64,000 nt of DNA from Terana coerulea (lineage: Eukaryota > Basidiomycota > Agaricomycetes > Polyporales > Phanerochaetaceae): NCBI GenBank assembly GCA_024811115.1, contig JAKOGH010000812.1, positions 248,001 through 312,000 of the forward strand. Reading direction: 5' to 3'. The notes under the pieces were generated by a model. That model made no database searches and had not been told where the DNA came from. It worked only from the letters and a program-made list of their open reading frames with translations. The stretch's first letter is position 1; each line of letters opens with the position of its first letter. Shown piece by piece: positions 22,278 through 33,746 of this stretch. The position numbers and the translations under genes were made by a program.

Positions 22278-24080
22278 AGTCTCACCGCGGAGACTCTGAG
22301 CGGCAGTCTCAGGACGCTATTCATAATAATGGGACGTGATACATCTGGCTTCACAGCGTTGGCTGCTATCAGCGTTCTGCCTCCCTGAACGAGCCCGGCG
22401 CAAAGCTCCGCAAGCGGAAGGAGGGGCCGCTACCCTGGCGTTCTTCTGCGCCATGATGGGCTACATAGACGCGTGCATCAGAATCCCACCGCCGCCGCAG
22501 CGTTGATGTCCTCCGAGTCGCTGGACAAGCGGCCCCGGCTCGCATGTCCAAGCTTACTCTGGTTTTGATGAAACGGCATGAAAATCTCGTTGGTGGCGCT
22601 GCCAACGTCGCTCAGCACGTCGAGGCGATATCGTAGCTTTTTGTCGTAGACCGTGGCTGGCGGGACATTGCGCAGTGGGAGCCTCGGTTCTGGGTTTGAT
22701 GCTCTGGGAGAACGCAGGGTGCGTGTCCGAGATCAGAGGCGTGGCGGCGTGGGATGCCGTCTTCTGGATGCGTTTCCGAGGGTCACCTGCGCAGTCCCGA
22801 CGATGCACACTGGTCAATTGACCAGCCCATAACGGTCCATGAATGCTCAAGGTCAATGGTGGCCAGGCACAGCAGATGGTTGGTGGATGGTTGCGGTTAG
22901 AGGGTGAAATACACCGTGGGAAAGCCCGACGCCACAATTCTACCACGCCCGCGGCGCTTCCGAGAGCTGGGTATGTTGCCATCACACCACCTCCGTGTCG
23001 ACTTGCCTCCACCTCCGTTCGTCCGCACCATTTGTTAAAGAGTGTGCTCACAGCGTTTATCCGAAATCCCTTTGGGCCACAACACAAATGCACTACAGTA
23101 ACTGGTCAGCACATACGCCCGGTAGCATTATTTTCGGTGAAACAGACTCTTCCATTGCACGGAAGGAGGACAGAAGTAAACAGAGGTGGACTAGGGCACG
23201 GTGAACGCGTTGCTTCATAGCAAGCCTTCGTCGCCTAGAAGTACGGCGGTCGTCTATCGACCCTCGCAGATCGTCCCAAACGCTCCCTGGTTCCGAACTC
23301 GGACATCGTCATCAGTCTATACTTGACCACACCCCTAACGAAGCGTCCTCGACCGCACGAGCTATTTATACGGTGAGCATGAATCACACTCCTCGGGCTT
23401 CGGAGCATGCTGAGTCGAAGTCGTAGAAACGGCCCGGCCGCCGCAGAGCTCTTGTCACCAGCGATACGCGGTAGTTAACGTTAACGCCTCTGGGAACTTG
23501 CAAGTCGAGTAAAGCTCTTCCGACAGGCCAGCTGAGCATTATCTTTGCTGTCTTGTCATAAGTGTTTCTCTCCTTTGCTTGGTGCGTTAGTATACTGCCA
23601 CGTGTCCTATGATGCTACCGTACAACCAATCACTGGCCAGAAAAATGAGCGCACCGATGACACTTCAGACACACCTATCACATGTCCAAGTTATACACTG
23701 TTGAGCAACAAATCACCTTTGGCTTTCGTGTTTTGAGCATGATGTTCATACGTACATGCCGTAGATCCGGAGACATAATCATCGTTCCGCTGTGTTCAAC
23801 TTCCCTGCCAGCTCAAACTCAACACGCACGCTACGAACCAAAGCCGAGCTGCATCTGTGCGATGGTGAGTTCTACATCTCACTTCCCCTCATTTTGCATG
23901 ATTTACTCAATTTTCAGAGCCAGAGTAAGTATCAGACAACGGTAGCGCGGGAGACCGTGCTTGGCACGAGTCTCAAGCCCGTCAAAGACGGGTGAGCAAT
24001 CGGAAGCGTCAAAATTGATCTGTAGATAGTAGAGACAACATTTTCTATCTCACACCCGATGTTCGGATTGGCATGAGCTT
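22278..24080. other. Intergenic, no supported gene
   Basis: No motif-bearing frame. A 179-codon minus frame (23093-22554) has random composition and no family likeness. A small hairpin (CCCGTC/GACGGG) occurs near 23978-23992. Confidence 0.45.
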
Positions 24081-24100
24081 CTGTCTGGTTAGTCTCGGTT

Positions 24101-24178
24101 CCAGACCCTTTGCCCGCGTTACTGATGTTTGTTATCGGATAACAACTGCTTGGTGCAGGACGCGGGCAAAGGGTCTGG
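24101..24178. repeat. Long stem-loop in left transposon arm
   Basis: 24101-24119 pairs perfectly (19/19) with 24160-24178; the 40-nt loop has its own hairpin TTGTTAT/ATAACAA at 24129-24145. Confidence 0.85.
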
Positions 24179-24672
24179 TGAGTTTGGATCATCGGGGTGT
24201 AGACGAAACTCACGTGAGCGCCTACGCTTGTATTGAGGTAAGTAAGGAGTTTGTAACGCTCGGTTCCTCTCTGTACCTCTTGCCTTCTGCGACCTCCCCA
24301 CCTCACTGTGTATACTCACAAACTCCTCAAATGTCATGGCTCGGATGTATCGCATGACAACATCATTTTTACAATATTAATTTTCCATTGCTGGATGTGC
24401 TTAGAAGCACTTGATGGCTACTAGAGGCCCACTTTTAGGTACCTGGGAATCTGCACTGGAATAAACACCATATGGTTTATACCAGACATGATTAACACAT
24501 TTTTATTAATATATAAGGCATCTGAGTAATTTTCCTGTCAGAGTTTGCGCTGCAGTATGCTACCAACCTCTGAAACCTTTGTTACCCCCGTTGAAGTCCC
24601 TATACGAACTTTGCTTACTAGGGCTCACGTGACTTTCATCTACACCCCGATGATCCAAAGTCACCAGACTCT

Positions 24673-24767
24673 AAAGAGGTTGCTCTGCAGCGCGTCTTTC
24701 AAACTCCGCTTACTACATTACAAACGGTAACAAAGCGCGAAGCGCGCTGGCTGCGAGCAACCTCTTT
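24673..24767. repeat. Long stem-loop in right transposon arm
   Basis: 24673-24685 (AAAGAGGTTGCTC) pairs 13/13 with 24755-24767, extended by GCAG/CTGC and CGCG/CGCG. The stem sequence differs from that of the left arm although the flanks are conserved. Confidence 0.8.
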
Positions 24768-24795
24768 ACGAGTCGGGAACGAGACTACTGTCTGG

Positions 24796-25740
24796 TGAGT
24801 GTTGCTCATGTATGTCCTATCTTGTAAAATCCGATGTCAGGCTAGGGCAGGCGAGGCACAGTTCCTCGGACTTCACGATTCGCAGGCCGACTTAAGGAAT
24901 CTGGATTATGACCGACCCTGGTACAACTTGGCATCCGCAATCGCAGCCCAGGGTAAGACTCCTTGTCAACGCTCGCGAGGAGCCCATGCTGGGCGCAAAC
25001 CGCATCTGTCTCACTACTACTGGATAGACAAGTACGGCGCTGCGCCGACCTCGCCTGCTGTGTACCCAATCAGACTGGTCAGTCAATTGTGAGTACGCAA
25101 ATTTCGTTCGTTGTATGGAGAAATGATGTTGCGCCGTAGGGCTGATTGGGCGTTCACAACGCCTCGCGATCTCACCATCTCGCAAAACTTCTGAAAATCA
25201 GGGGGAAGCTGTCGATCTCGATCTGTCAACCACGTCATATCGACTGACCGCCGTAGGTGTTGCTTATCAGCGGTACGTCGCAATAGCCAGCTTCATTCAG
25301 AATCGGCGTGTCGAATGTTCAATCAAGGGCAACAGCGACGTCTCCGCATATTGTCGGGGAACGGATATCTCAGACGACAGTATGTATGTGACGACATACA
25401 CTCAAGACTGGAGTATCCCCTCGAAGCATTGGTTGTCTTCGGCGACTGCCTCTGCCCGCGGCACGTTCATTCCTTGCGAATCGGAGGAAGCAAGTCCTGT
25501 GCGGTATATCTTGTTATGCGAGAAAGCTTATGTTCCGATTATAGTCTTCAGGTCTTTGCCGTCGCCATGTCCCTCAGTCATGATTTGGTGAGCAGGAACG
25601 TACTCGGGTTTGGACTGCCGCGCTCGGGGTCGCGTGCCGTATGGATACGTCTCGGCTGCCTCGATATTATCACCGACGGACGTGTCTACGAAGATGCGCT
25701 CGTAGGCTTCTCCGAGGTCGGACGTCTCAAGAAATGCTAA
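24796..25740 (+). other. Possible decayed or unrecognised gene
   Basis: Stretches here have protein-like composition, e.g. a frame across 25193-25560 reading DLDLSTTSYRLTAVGVAYQ and then MYVTTYTQDWSIPSKHW, and a plausible intron GTGAGT..CGTAG at 25089-25139. I could not assemble one convincing model and recognise no family. It may be a fragment of a longer gene interrupted near the transposon. Confidence 0.25.
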
Positions 25741-26100
25741 GAAGGATTCGACAACAGCGTACCGACTGCGGGATCCCGGAGAGCATGCCCGCTTACAGCG
25801 CTGGCTCGGAGCGCCTTACGGCGGGCGGGCGTTTCCACGTGCGCCGCCGCCGAACTTCTTGCCGCCGGGAGGCAGATCTGACGCCGTGGGGATCCACTGT
25901 GACTGAACGGACGCAGAGGCGTCCGCTTGACGTTGACATCACCGATGCACTCATCCTGCAGAGGGCACCACAAATGAAGACGTCGTGATTGGCTTCGACC
26001 CCACGCTGGGCAATATAACGCTCAGCACACCGACGAACAGCCCCGTTCTCACCTTCCTCGACGTCCACGCACCTCTCCGCACGCGAAGAAAACGTAGAAG
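25741..26100. other. Intergenic, HHE gene promoter region
   Basis: No separate gene supported; immediately precedes the ATG of the hemerythrin-like gene. Confidence 0.4.
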
Positions 26101-27074
26101 ATGTCCAACGCCGTCGCGCGCAATGCACTCAGACAGTCTCGCCGGCTCGGACTGGTGCGACCAGCGATGATGTCGCCCGCCATGGTTAGGGGTTGGCGAC
26201 CACGGCGGACTGGCTGGACGTCACGCGGGAAATCAAGATCGACCACGACAACGTCCGAGACCTGTATAGCCGGTATGTCCTGACCTGGATCCCCACTCAG
26301 TCCCAGCTATGGCTTAACCGATGTCTAGCTTCCAAATCGCGTCGTCGCTGAACGACAAGAAGGTCCTCGCGAACACACTCATCCGGGAAATGTCCATCCA
26401 CGGCGACGCCGAGTGCGTACATCGACCTCACATGTATACATCAGCCGATGTAATGTGTTCTAGAGAGGTGTCAGTCTACAATGACTATGACGGAGTCGGT
26501 CTGAAAGAGACTGTGGAACACAACAAGCGTAAGAATTCGTTTTTATTTGTGGATATATGCGCGTTAATATGCCACTCTCAGACGAACACGCTGACATCAA
26601 GAAGAAGGTCTTCAAGGCTGAGCATGCCTTCACGTCTTCCGACAACTACGACGACGTGCTCGCAGATGCTGTGACTGCGTTTTTGGCTCACGCGAAGGAA
26701 GAGGAGCAGATCCAGTTTCCCAAGTTGCTGGAACGCTTCACCCCAGAACAGAACGACGTACGTATTATCGCATATGTACCGTCTTGTCGGTCAACTCACT
26801 ACATATCAGCAAATCGCTCGTGCGTTCTTGCAAGCTCGCAGTGCCGTTCCTGTGCGCCCTCACCCTCTCGCACCGCAGTCGGGCGGTGTTGTACAGAAGG
26901 CTATGGGCATGCATGGGCGTGTTCAGGATAAGGTATGTGCCTGTGTAGACTTCAACAGACATTTCAGCTTAACCCACGCCATAGATCATTGAAGGGGTTA
27001 CTGGCCGCGAGTATGTTGACCTCAAGTATAAACACCCCGAGACGTGGAGACTAAATCAAGCTTTGGAGAACTGA
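26101..27074 (+). CDS. Hemerythrin-like HHE cation-binding protein
   Basis: Six exons (26101-26272, 26329-26412, 26464-26528, 26582-26757, 26810-26932, 26985-27074), 236 aa. The HHE four-helix bundle binds a di-iron centre through His, Glu and Asp. Candidate ligands are visible in order: IDHDNVRDLY, MSIHGDAEE, ETVEHNKHEHADI and FLAHAKEEE. The first ~20 residues (MSNAVARNALRQSRRLGLVR) are Arg-rich without acidic residues and look like a mitochondrial presequence. Fungal HHE proteins have been linked to oxygen, nitric oxide or iron handling; the specific role here is unknown. One G is missing in the run 26189-26192; the exon sum of 710 nt becomes 711 and the frame then continues as LATTADWLDVTREIK. 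Confidence 0.88.
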
Positions 27075-28100
27075 TATTCTGACTGCATTGACACCCAAAC
27101 GGACATGTACCATACGTAGCTCATTCATAACCATGTATCAATATGTCTTGTCGCTTTTAACGTGATCTGATCCTTATGCTATACTGTCTGATTTTCTTCC
27201 ACGCCACTCGCTGCCCAACGGGGAGTCGTGCCGATGTCTTCGACTCTCCAAGCATGAGTAGCGCAAGCCCAGAGAGCCGCAATGTAGCACAGAAAGAAGT
27301 ACGTTCACATACTTCTTTCTTTGCTGCATTTAAGCCCGCTAGGATGCCCGCCCATAGCACTTCCCTCGCAGATCATGAGTATATCGGCCTCACGTGTGCG
27401 AATATGGGGTACCGTCGCTGCCACACGAGAATCGTGCGCAAGTGAGCACCAGAGTAGCGTCGAGGATTTCTGCGAGTTTGAGAATACGTTGCGGAGGATG
27501 TGGAAGGTTGTAAATCCCGAAGCCGCAGTAAGCATGCTATTTATACTTGTGAACCTCTCGCCGCCACTCGTCAATGTCCCGAATATGCATCGATCTTTCA
27601 AGTTATGCCACTCCGGCAACGAGCACAAAGCAACAAAGAGCGGGCATTTATCGACATGGATTCACGGCCAAGATTAAGATGCACGTATATTGGATTACAA
27701 GCGACCCTTTCTACGCAGGTATCCCACCGGCGAGCCAACGACTTTCATGCGTTCACCACGCAGAGTCCTGCCCAAAGTTCCCACGCCACAAAGTGGCCTC
27801 AGACAGGCGCTTCTCGGTATCTCAGCTGTCGACCACTGACATGAAATTACAACAGGCAGGTAAGGAAAGGTAGTGCACAATATTATTCAAGCTTCTACAA
27901 TCATTGATTCAAGGCACGGTGATGGAACTGACTTAATCCTTTACCCAGCGAACGATGTTTGGATCAATTGGGTAACGTGAAGGCTCTAGCGAGGTTTCCC
28001 GTAGTTGAGCCTATGAGAAGCACGATGTTAGGAGTACGGCAAGAGTAGAAAATTTAAATAACAACACACCTGAGTGATGTACTCATGATTGAGACGGACA
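27075..28100. other. Intergenic, no supported gene
   Basis: Only chance frames. A short hairpin, AGAAAGAAGTA paired with TACTTCTTTCT, lies at about 27291-27320 and could be a terminator-like or recoded repeat structure; no function assigned. Confidence 0.4.
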
Positions 28101-28853
28101 TCAGCCGGTAGCCGGAACAGCTCCAGCACAGACCAATGGAGGGGGGTCGTTGGCGCCTGGCGTCACTGCAGCGGCTGTTTGAGCGCAGATGTCGGGTCCG
28201 AAAGGCCCGTTACGACGTCTGTTGATAACATCGAGAAACTCCTGTGCGAGAGTGCGCATGCATACCATGCGTTCGACTTCGGACGAGGCCTTGACGCGTT
28301 CCCAGGCTTCCACGACTTTCTCCATCCATAGCGCCTTGTCGATCGGGTGCAAGCAGGCCCAGATGACGTCCACTTCAGAAGGCTTCTTGGAGTACTTCTT
28401 GACGTTGCGATTTGTGACAAGTCGTATGAATAGCAAGGCCAGCGTGATGGTGTCCGGAACTGGGTCTTCGCTTGCGTCCAGCTCTCTTCCACTGTGGTGC
28501 CCGTCATCGCCACGCGCCGGCTTACGGTCGTGCTCCGTACCGCCTCTGTGTTTCGAATCAACGGCACTAGACTGCGGAGCGAAGGCGTTATGGAGCTCGC
28601 GCGCGAGGCCTTCAAACGACTCATCGACCCGCTTGCCAGCTTGCTTGTCCGCGGCTTTGTGCATCCAAAACGCGCGCTCGTCGTCACCCATGCGCTCCCA
28701 TCCTTCTGAAATAGTCTTGCTGATGCTGTTCGCCCGGGCTTTGGTGTGCGTGAGACCCGCCGCGTCGTGCTGGTTGCACATGAGCCGGTAGTGGAACGTG
28801 CGGTACATGTGCCAGGCCGCGAGTTTGCATCCCTTGGGAAGAGACGCGTTCAT
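28101..28853 (-). CDS. HMG-box-like protein, 250 aa
   Basis: Single exon from ATG 28853. Residues ~10-90 follow an HMG-box pattern (AAWHMYRTFHYRL ... ANSISKTISEGWERMGDDERAF then WMHKAADKQAGK): an aromatic first helix, a Trp in the second helix, and a basic third helix. A second, weaker repeat lies at ~140-215 (LLFIRLVTNRNVKKY ... KALWMEKVVEAWERV ... LAQEFLDVI). A polar linker rich in His, Asp, Arg and Gly separates them, and the tail is Pro/Ala-rich. The second half resembles part of the protein at 31360-32350. HMG proteins bind and bend DNA, often in mating or development regulators; that role is inference here. No signal peptide or membrane segment. Confidence 0.55.
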   Translation of the reverse strand: MNASLPKGCKLAAWHMYRTFHYRLMCNQHDAAGLTHTKARANSISKTISEGWERMGDDERAFWMHKAADKQAGKRVDESFEGLARELHNAFAPQSSAVDSKHRGGTEHDRKPARGDDGHHSGRELDASEDPVPDTITLALLFIRLVTNRNVKKYSKKPSEVDVIWACLHPIDKALWMEKVVEAWERVKASSEVERMVCMRTLAQEFLDVINRRRNGPFGPDICAQTAAAVTPGANDPPPLVCAGAVPATG

Positions 28854-31359
28854 GACGAACAGGGGTGAGGATGGAGAGCAGGAATTATGGAGCAGCCGTA
28901 CGGGAAGGCGAAGCAGCGGGGCAACCGCGCATTGAGGTGGCTTAAGTAGTCGCTACCAGATTTATGCCACCTGAGCTAGGCCACCATCAGTTGGCCATGA
29001 TGCAGTGGCCGGTGATGCACAGAGTCTCAAGCGTTCTTTACAAGCATGCCTTCGCCCAGTCATTCAGCCTTTATCAAAGCAGGTCAAAGCAAATGCATGA
29101 GTATGACAATGGCCCACCGCTTTTCGTAGGCGTTGTTCCATCAAGACACGACCCGGCCCTGCAAGGAGCTTGTTAACGGAGGTAATGAATGAGACGACTC
29201 TTCTTTCCGTGTATTACGCTGGTACTGGGTTTCGCCAGATGGTGGTCCGAGTGTGACCACAACTTGCCGCTCGCGAGTCGCGGCCAGCCTGCGGGCACCG
29301 GGAACGTCCGGCTCGTGTTCATTAGCCAACGCTGCAACACGGCACAGACGTATGCCCAATACTTAGTGCTTCGAAGGTGACTTGTGAAAAATAATGAGTA
29401 TTAGACGGACACTCCTCACACTCGCAACTTGAGCGCGAAGACGTGCGCCATCCGTCAGTATACAGTAGGTCTGTAGAACCACTGAGGTTCACCATTGAGT
29501 TTCGACCGGATTCCACTATCGATACGCCGCCCGTCATCTTTCGCCGCAGATTCAACAGCCAGAAGGCTAGCTCGGGATGTTGGAATCTGGTGCATATAGG
29601 CAGGTTTGTGAGAAAGTAGCATAGGAGATAACGCACACGTACCTAGTACCCTTTCCTTGACATCCCCGCCGCACCGAGGGAAAGCCATGTTCTGAGTATA
29701 AAAAAATGAGTGCCGATATTGGGACGCAAAATAAACAAGGGTGAGGGTAGGTAAGTGTTAGACGTGCTCTGCGGCCCATGCCATGCTAGCAACAACGACT
29801 TGCACCGAGGGTGCACCTAAACTTGAGAAAACCGGGTCGCATGGCATCCAGCATCCGGAAACAACTGCTCTTCGTGTCTACCACAGGCACTCAGAGAGTC
29901 GAAACGCCTGAAAACAGCGAATGTGGGTGTTACTTGCGCCAGTCGTCGAATTGAGTGTCGGGACCGTGATCAGCTCCAGTTTCGGTTGAACACAAAAGCT
30001 GAGGGAGTGCCCCCTGACTGGTGTTCAGCTGCATAGATGTAATGTAAGGGATATAGTGCGATAGCGGAGGGCAGTCGATGTCGACGAGGAGACTCGAAAC
30101 TTGAAGTCGAGATGAGAGGCAAGAGCAGAGGGTAGGCGGGCCGGCGGCGGCACCGCTGGGGTTGTTGCCGAATAAGGAAGGTGAAGTGGTTGGAGCAGAC
30201 GAGCGACGCGTCGAGCTCGTTGATTGTCAGTAAACAGACTGCCAGCCGCCTCAGACTATAAATAACCCGCCCACATCGTCTCTCTCTCCTCACCAGTCTG
30301 CCCTCGTTTCTTCTCTTCCTTCCCTTCTCCTCCCCCGGGGCCGTCCAGGTGTGCGACGGGAGTAAAGTTTGACCCTGTGTCTCTGTGGGTAGCACCCGGC
30401 CGCCTCTTCTCACTGTCTACGTCCATGGATCCACTCATACCAGGTGCCGGTGGTGGCACGGATGCGCCTTGGGTTTTGGTGCCCGTTGACCTCTATGACC
30501 TTGTGTACCCTGGCGTAGGCGGTGGGGAGTAAAAGCGTCCGCGTGTCCATAGACCCCCTTTGACAGACCCTCCCATGAGTTGCACACTCCGTCATGCCCT
30601 TCGACTCTCCCCCTTCCCCTCTGGCGGCCGCGGTGTATGTCGGGTAGGTTCTGCCTCCAGTAGAGATGCGGGATGCGACAAACTCCGTGCCGGTCACTGA
30701 TGTGCGGCGTGCTGGATGCTGGCCTCAGCGCGCCGCCAGCTAGGGCCAGGATGGTGGAACATTTGACCCCTGCATCTCTCTGTTTGGTATCCTCTTTGAT
30801 CTGCATCGCACCCACTGGTTGCCTCGACTCTCGGTCAACTTTATAAGGTGCGTCCCCGAGAGAGGGTGAACATCTCTGTGTTCATCCTGGCATGGACCTT
30901 TTCGTGGCTCTCGGGATAAGTACCTCCAATGAGGGAAACTAACGCATGCCTAAACTTCTGTTTCCTCTGGACTGAGCTTGCATTCATCATGATGTATTTG
31001 TACTAGATGACTTAATGTTTATATCACTTTTGTGTCCATCTCACCACACATATATGAGTCCATATGTTGAAGCAATCTGCTATATTACTCTAATACTCTC
31101 ATGCACCTGCTCGGCCGTGGCGCTTACGACATGTCCGAGTCAGAAATTTGAGCTTGAAGTTGAACAGCCGTCACGACGAATCTCCCCGGCAGTCCCTACG
31201 GCCAGACAACACCTCCCGTACCTGTCGACAAAGCTAGGAAGTCGCACACATAACTGGCGAGAGACAACTCGATCTATGTTCGATTAATGTCAACTGAAGT
31301 ATCCTATCTGCGGTTGCTAGTCCACAACGTAAACCACGCAGACTATTACTGGTACAGGC
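28854..31359. other. Intergenic, possible small transcript at 30.2-30.85 kb
   Basis: No conserved protein found. 30257-30264 is TATAAATA on plus, followed by a C/T-rich leader and a 35-codon ATG frame (30425-30532). On minus, TATAAAG near 30841-30847 precedes overlapping minus frames (30815-30256) of uncertain meaning. Confidence 0.4.
30425..30532 (+). CDS. Candidate 35-aa peptide ORF
   Basis: ATG-initiated frame with a Gly/Pro-rich, hydrophobic composition (begins MDPL, contains VLVPVDLYDL, ends GGGE). It lies ~165 nt downstream of TATAAATA and a pyrimidine-rich stretch typical of fungal transcription starts. There is no signal peptide and no C-terminal CaaX, so it is not a mating pheromone precursor. 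It could be chance. Confidence 0.2.
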   Translation: MDPLIPGAGGGTDAPWVLVPVDLYDLVYPGVGGGE

Positions 31360-32350
31360 TCAATCCAGAATACCAGGAGTCGTACAAAAATTGTAGGTCT
31401 GAACCTCTTCCGGTGTAAGCATTGGCAATAGTGGAACGGATGGCTCAGGCGACAGAGCGTAGTGATTCATACTGTCAGTTTGCAGCACTTCGCCGGGCTC
31501 GCTCAGAAACGATCGGTGGTTGGGGACGCCCGATCGGACAGGTCCTACCGTAGGTGTGACGGACGAGGACGATGCGCCAAGCGGCTCACTCGCAGGTTGA
31601 CGAAATATCGGAAGAAGAGGTTCGTAGAAAGTCTGTAGTGGGGGATTAGTACTGGAACGAAGTATGGTTCACCGCCGAGACACAAGCCGCACTCACGTTG
31701 CTATTCTCCATGACATAGCCCGAAGGCGGTATCAACGCCGTGTGCGCATTTAGCAGAGGATCTTCGTGCGCATGAAATGCGGGCGGATGGACCGTGACTT
31801 CACTTGCTTCCGTGTACTTGATAAACTCGGCTGCAACGTTGGTGAGGCGATTGACGGCTTGATGATCGTCGGAGCCGCGCATTTTAAAGGCTTCACGGGC
31901 CTTGAGCGCCCACGCAGACTTCGCAGCCCCGTCCATGCCGTTCCAAATTGCGAGGGGTCCCGAAGGTCGCTTATCTCCGCCCAGGCCGCGCTCGTCGTCC
32001 GTGACGATCCCAAGGAAAGTGCGGAACACAGAGAAGAGCTCGTCTATGGACCGCTGTCTGACCTGGAGCAGAGAGGTTTCGGCATCGGGTACTTCTTCGT
32101 CCATTTCTTCGTCATTGAAGTCCTCCGCCTGGCGGATGTCGCCTATTTCATCCTCGTCGACGTTTTGGTCCATCATGCCATCGTCAGGAGTGTCTCCCTG
32201 TAGCTGGGATCCGCCCTCGCGAATCGCGTCGAGTGACTGGGAGGAGTGCTTGCTCTGGACCGCTTCATAACCAGGCTCAATAGGACCCCATGATCGCGGG
32301 CATTTCATACCTACGCGATTATAATTACGCGCAGTGGCCCGCGATGCCAT
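31360..32350 (-). CDS. HMG-like/fungal hypothetical protein, 308 aa
   Basis: Two exons (32350-31697 and 31632-31360; intron GTGAGT..CTACAG), 927 nt, in frame. Residues ~30-100 are acidic and polar (DEDEIGDIRQ, DEEMDEEVPD). A helical segment follows (IDELFSVFRTFLG ... PLAIWNGMDGAAKSAWALK ... LTNVAAEFIKY) resembling the second domain of the 28101-28853 protein: Trp, then Ala-Lys-x-Ala-Trp, then a closing helix ending AxEF. The C-terminal ~110 residues are Ser/Pro-rich and could be an activation region. A possible extra intron at the extreme N-terminus (GTATGA, 55 nt) cannot be excluded. The HMG assignment is weak because the first box helix is degenerate. Confidence 0.5.
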
Positions 32351-33256
32351 GATTGAGGTCAGAGGTTATGTGCTGGGGGAAGAGTGTGTAGAACTGAGTT
32401 CGCTCGCTCGCTCGCAACCCTGCACTAAATAAGTACTCAGCATTCCGCAGAGGCCCGTGGCCATCGCATCAAGTACTTTCAGCGCAAAAGTGGCCCACAA
32501 AGGTGAGCGACGAGCAGCCAAAGGCACTCCCGGGTGACTATTTTTGGTGGCCGCTCTCGTCAACACATTGACCCTAAGCCCACGCCAACCAAGCTAAAGC
32601 TTGCTTGCTCTTTGTGGGCCAGTTGCGAAGTGTCCTCAGCAGGACCATCGGCGCTATTGATAGGAGGGCAATAGGGGTGCAACGTTCTGACGAGGATAAG
32701 ATCAATCAGCCCCAGTGTTGTTGAAGATGGAAAGACTTTCCCATGGAGGGTTCTGACTGCCATCCAAAGTCAATTTAAGATAGAAATAATCGAACCAACC
32801 AGTGGGGTACACGAGTCCTCATTGTAACTCTGTCAATCATTGGGATAATTTAAGTATCGTATCCCTGATTGCAGTCGTTTAACGCCTCGAGTTCGGGCAA
32901 GTAATACTCAAACACAAGTGCGACCTTTGCGGAGAGCGTCGGCGGATAAACGGTGAAGAGAAGGCACAAAACTGGGTTGGGGATGCTCAACGTAGAATGT
33001 TCCATATTTTGTGAATGGCGCTGCAGCTAGTTAAGTCGATAATACCATTGCATTAACTCAACGCAATAAGCTTGCCTGAGAACATTATATCGGACAACCT
33101 GAGTTCCGCATTGATCAGATATGTCTTGCTCCGAGCAATACCGCAGGTACGCACATGATGACAGCTATGTCTGAAGCGAAGAGCACCATCTATTTCCTGA
33201 CTTCCGCGGCTGACGTCTGTTTTACCGTCTACCATCAAAGCACAGGTGTAGCATGG
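32351..33256. other. Intergenic, no supported gene
   Basis: Moderately AT-rich spacer. The part near 32351-32430 is the leader of the minus-strand gene (CGCTCGCTCGCTCG microsatellite near 32399-32412). No gene seen. Confidence 0.45.
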
Positions 33257-33746
33257 CTACTGCACAATTGCTCCGTCCGCCAGACTCGGACGAGGTGGAG
33301 GATAGTTCTTGATAGGCTCACTACAAGCAGCATTTAGAAAGAGCGCATACGAGGCGGCACAGTTGACTCACCTTCTCATCTCCCACACGTCCTCGCTACT
33401 CTTGGTCATCCTTCTCTGAGCCCACCACTCCGCTCGCCGCTGAATCCACGCTTCGCGCCTCTCCTCAGGATGCATCGAGTTGGTGGTTAAACAGAACTTG
33501 AAGTCTTCGAGTTTCTGAGCGCACTCGGACATCTGACCGTACCGATAGAGGGACTTCACCTGCGAAGAAACAACTGTGCAAGATGAACACAGTACTAACT
33601 GATTCGCAGTCCGGACGCTTACCATTGCACTGCAAGAATGTATCGAAGAGTTTCAGACAGCCAGGTATGTCATCGGGTGTAGGATGTGTCTTCCGCAGAT
33701 ATGCAGCCTCCTGCTCGACGGCTTGGTCGAAGTCCAGATTCGCCAT
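33257..33746 (-). CDS. Emi1/DUF3128 family protein
   Basis: Three exons (33746-33623, 33573-33372, 33320-33257), 129 aa, perfect frame. Signature residues are present: CLKLFDTFLQC, then SLYRYGQMSECAQKLEDFKFCL, then RRAEWWAQRR and SSEDVWEMR. The four cysteines spaced as a twin CX9-10C-like pattern fit the small intermembrane-space type proteins of this family. The yeast namesake (early meiotic induction 1) is needed for normal meiotic induction and mitochondrial DNA maintenance. The function here is inferred from family only. Note that the second intron acceptor is the first of two nearby CAGs, which gives VVSSQ before VKSLYRYG. Confidence 0.92.

Larger units (their letters stand above)
24081..24795. 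mobile_element. Non-autonomous DNA transposon (MITE-like), 8-bp TSD
   Basis: CTGTCTGG occurs at 24081-24088 and again at 24788-24795, flanking a ~699-bp element whose ends are inverted (left TTAGTCTCGGTTCC, right end reverse complement TAGTCTCGTTCCC). Each ~130-170 bp arm contains a long stem-loop and a conserved block with the loop TCTACACCCCGATGATCC. The centre (about 24340-24540) is AT-rich and has no gene. An 8-bp duplication fits hAT-like or P-like elements; no transposase is encoded, so family assignment is open. Confidence 0.8.

Noticed and set aside
22554..23093. 179-codon minus frame
   Set aside because: No ATG-context support, no motifs, and codon use unlike real genes here.
30256..30815. 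Overlapping minus frames downstream of TATAAAG
   Set aside because: Could not be assembled into one consistent spliced model; left as a note only.
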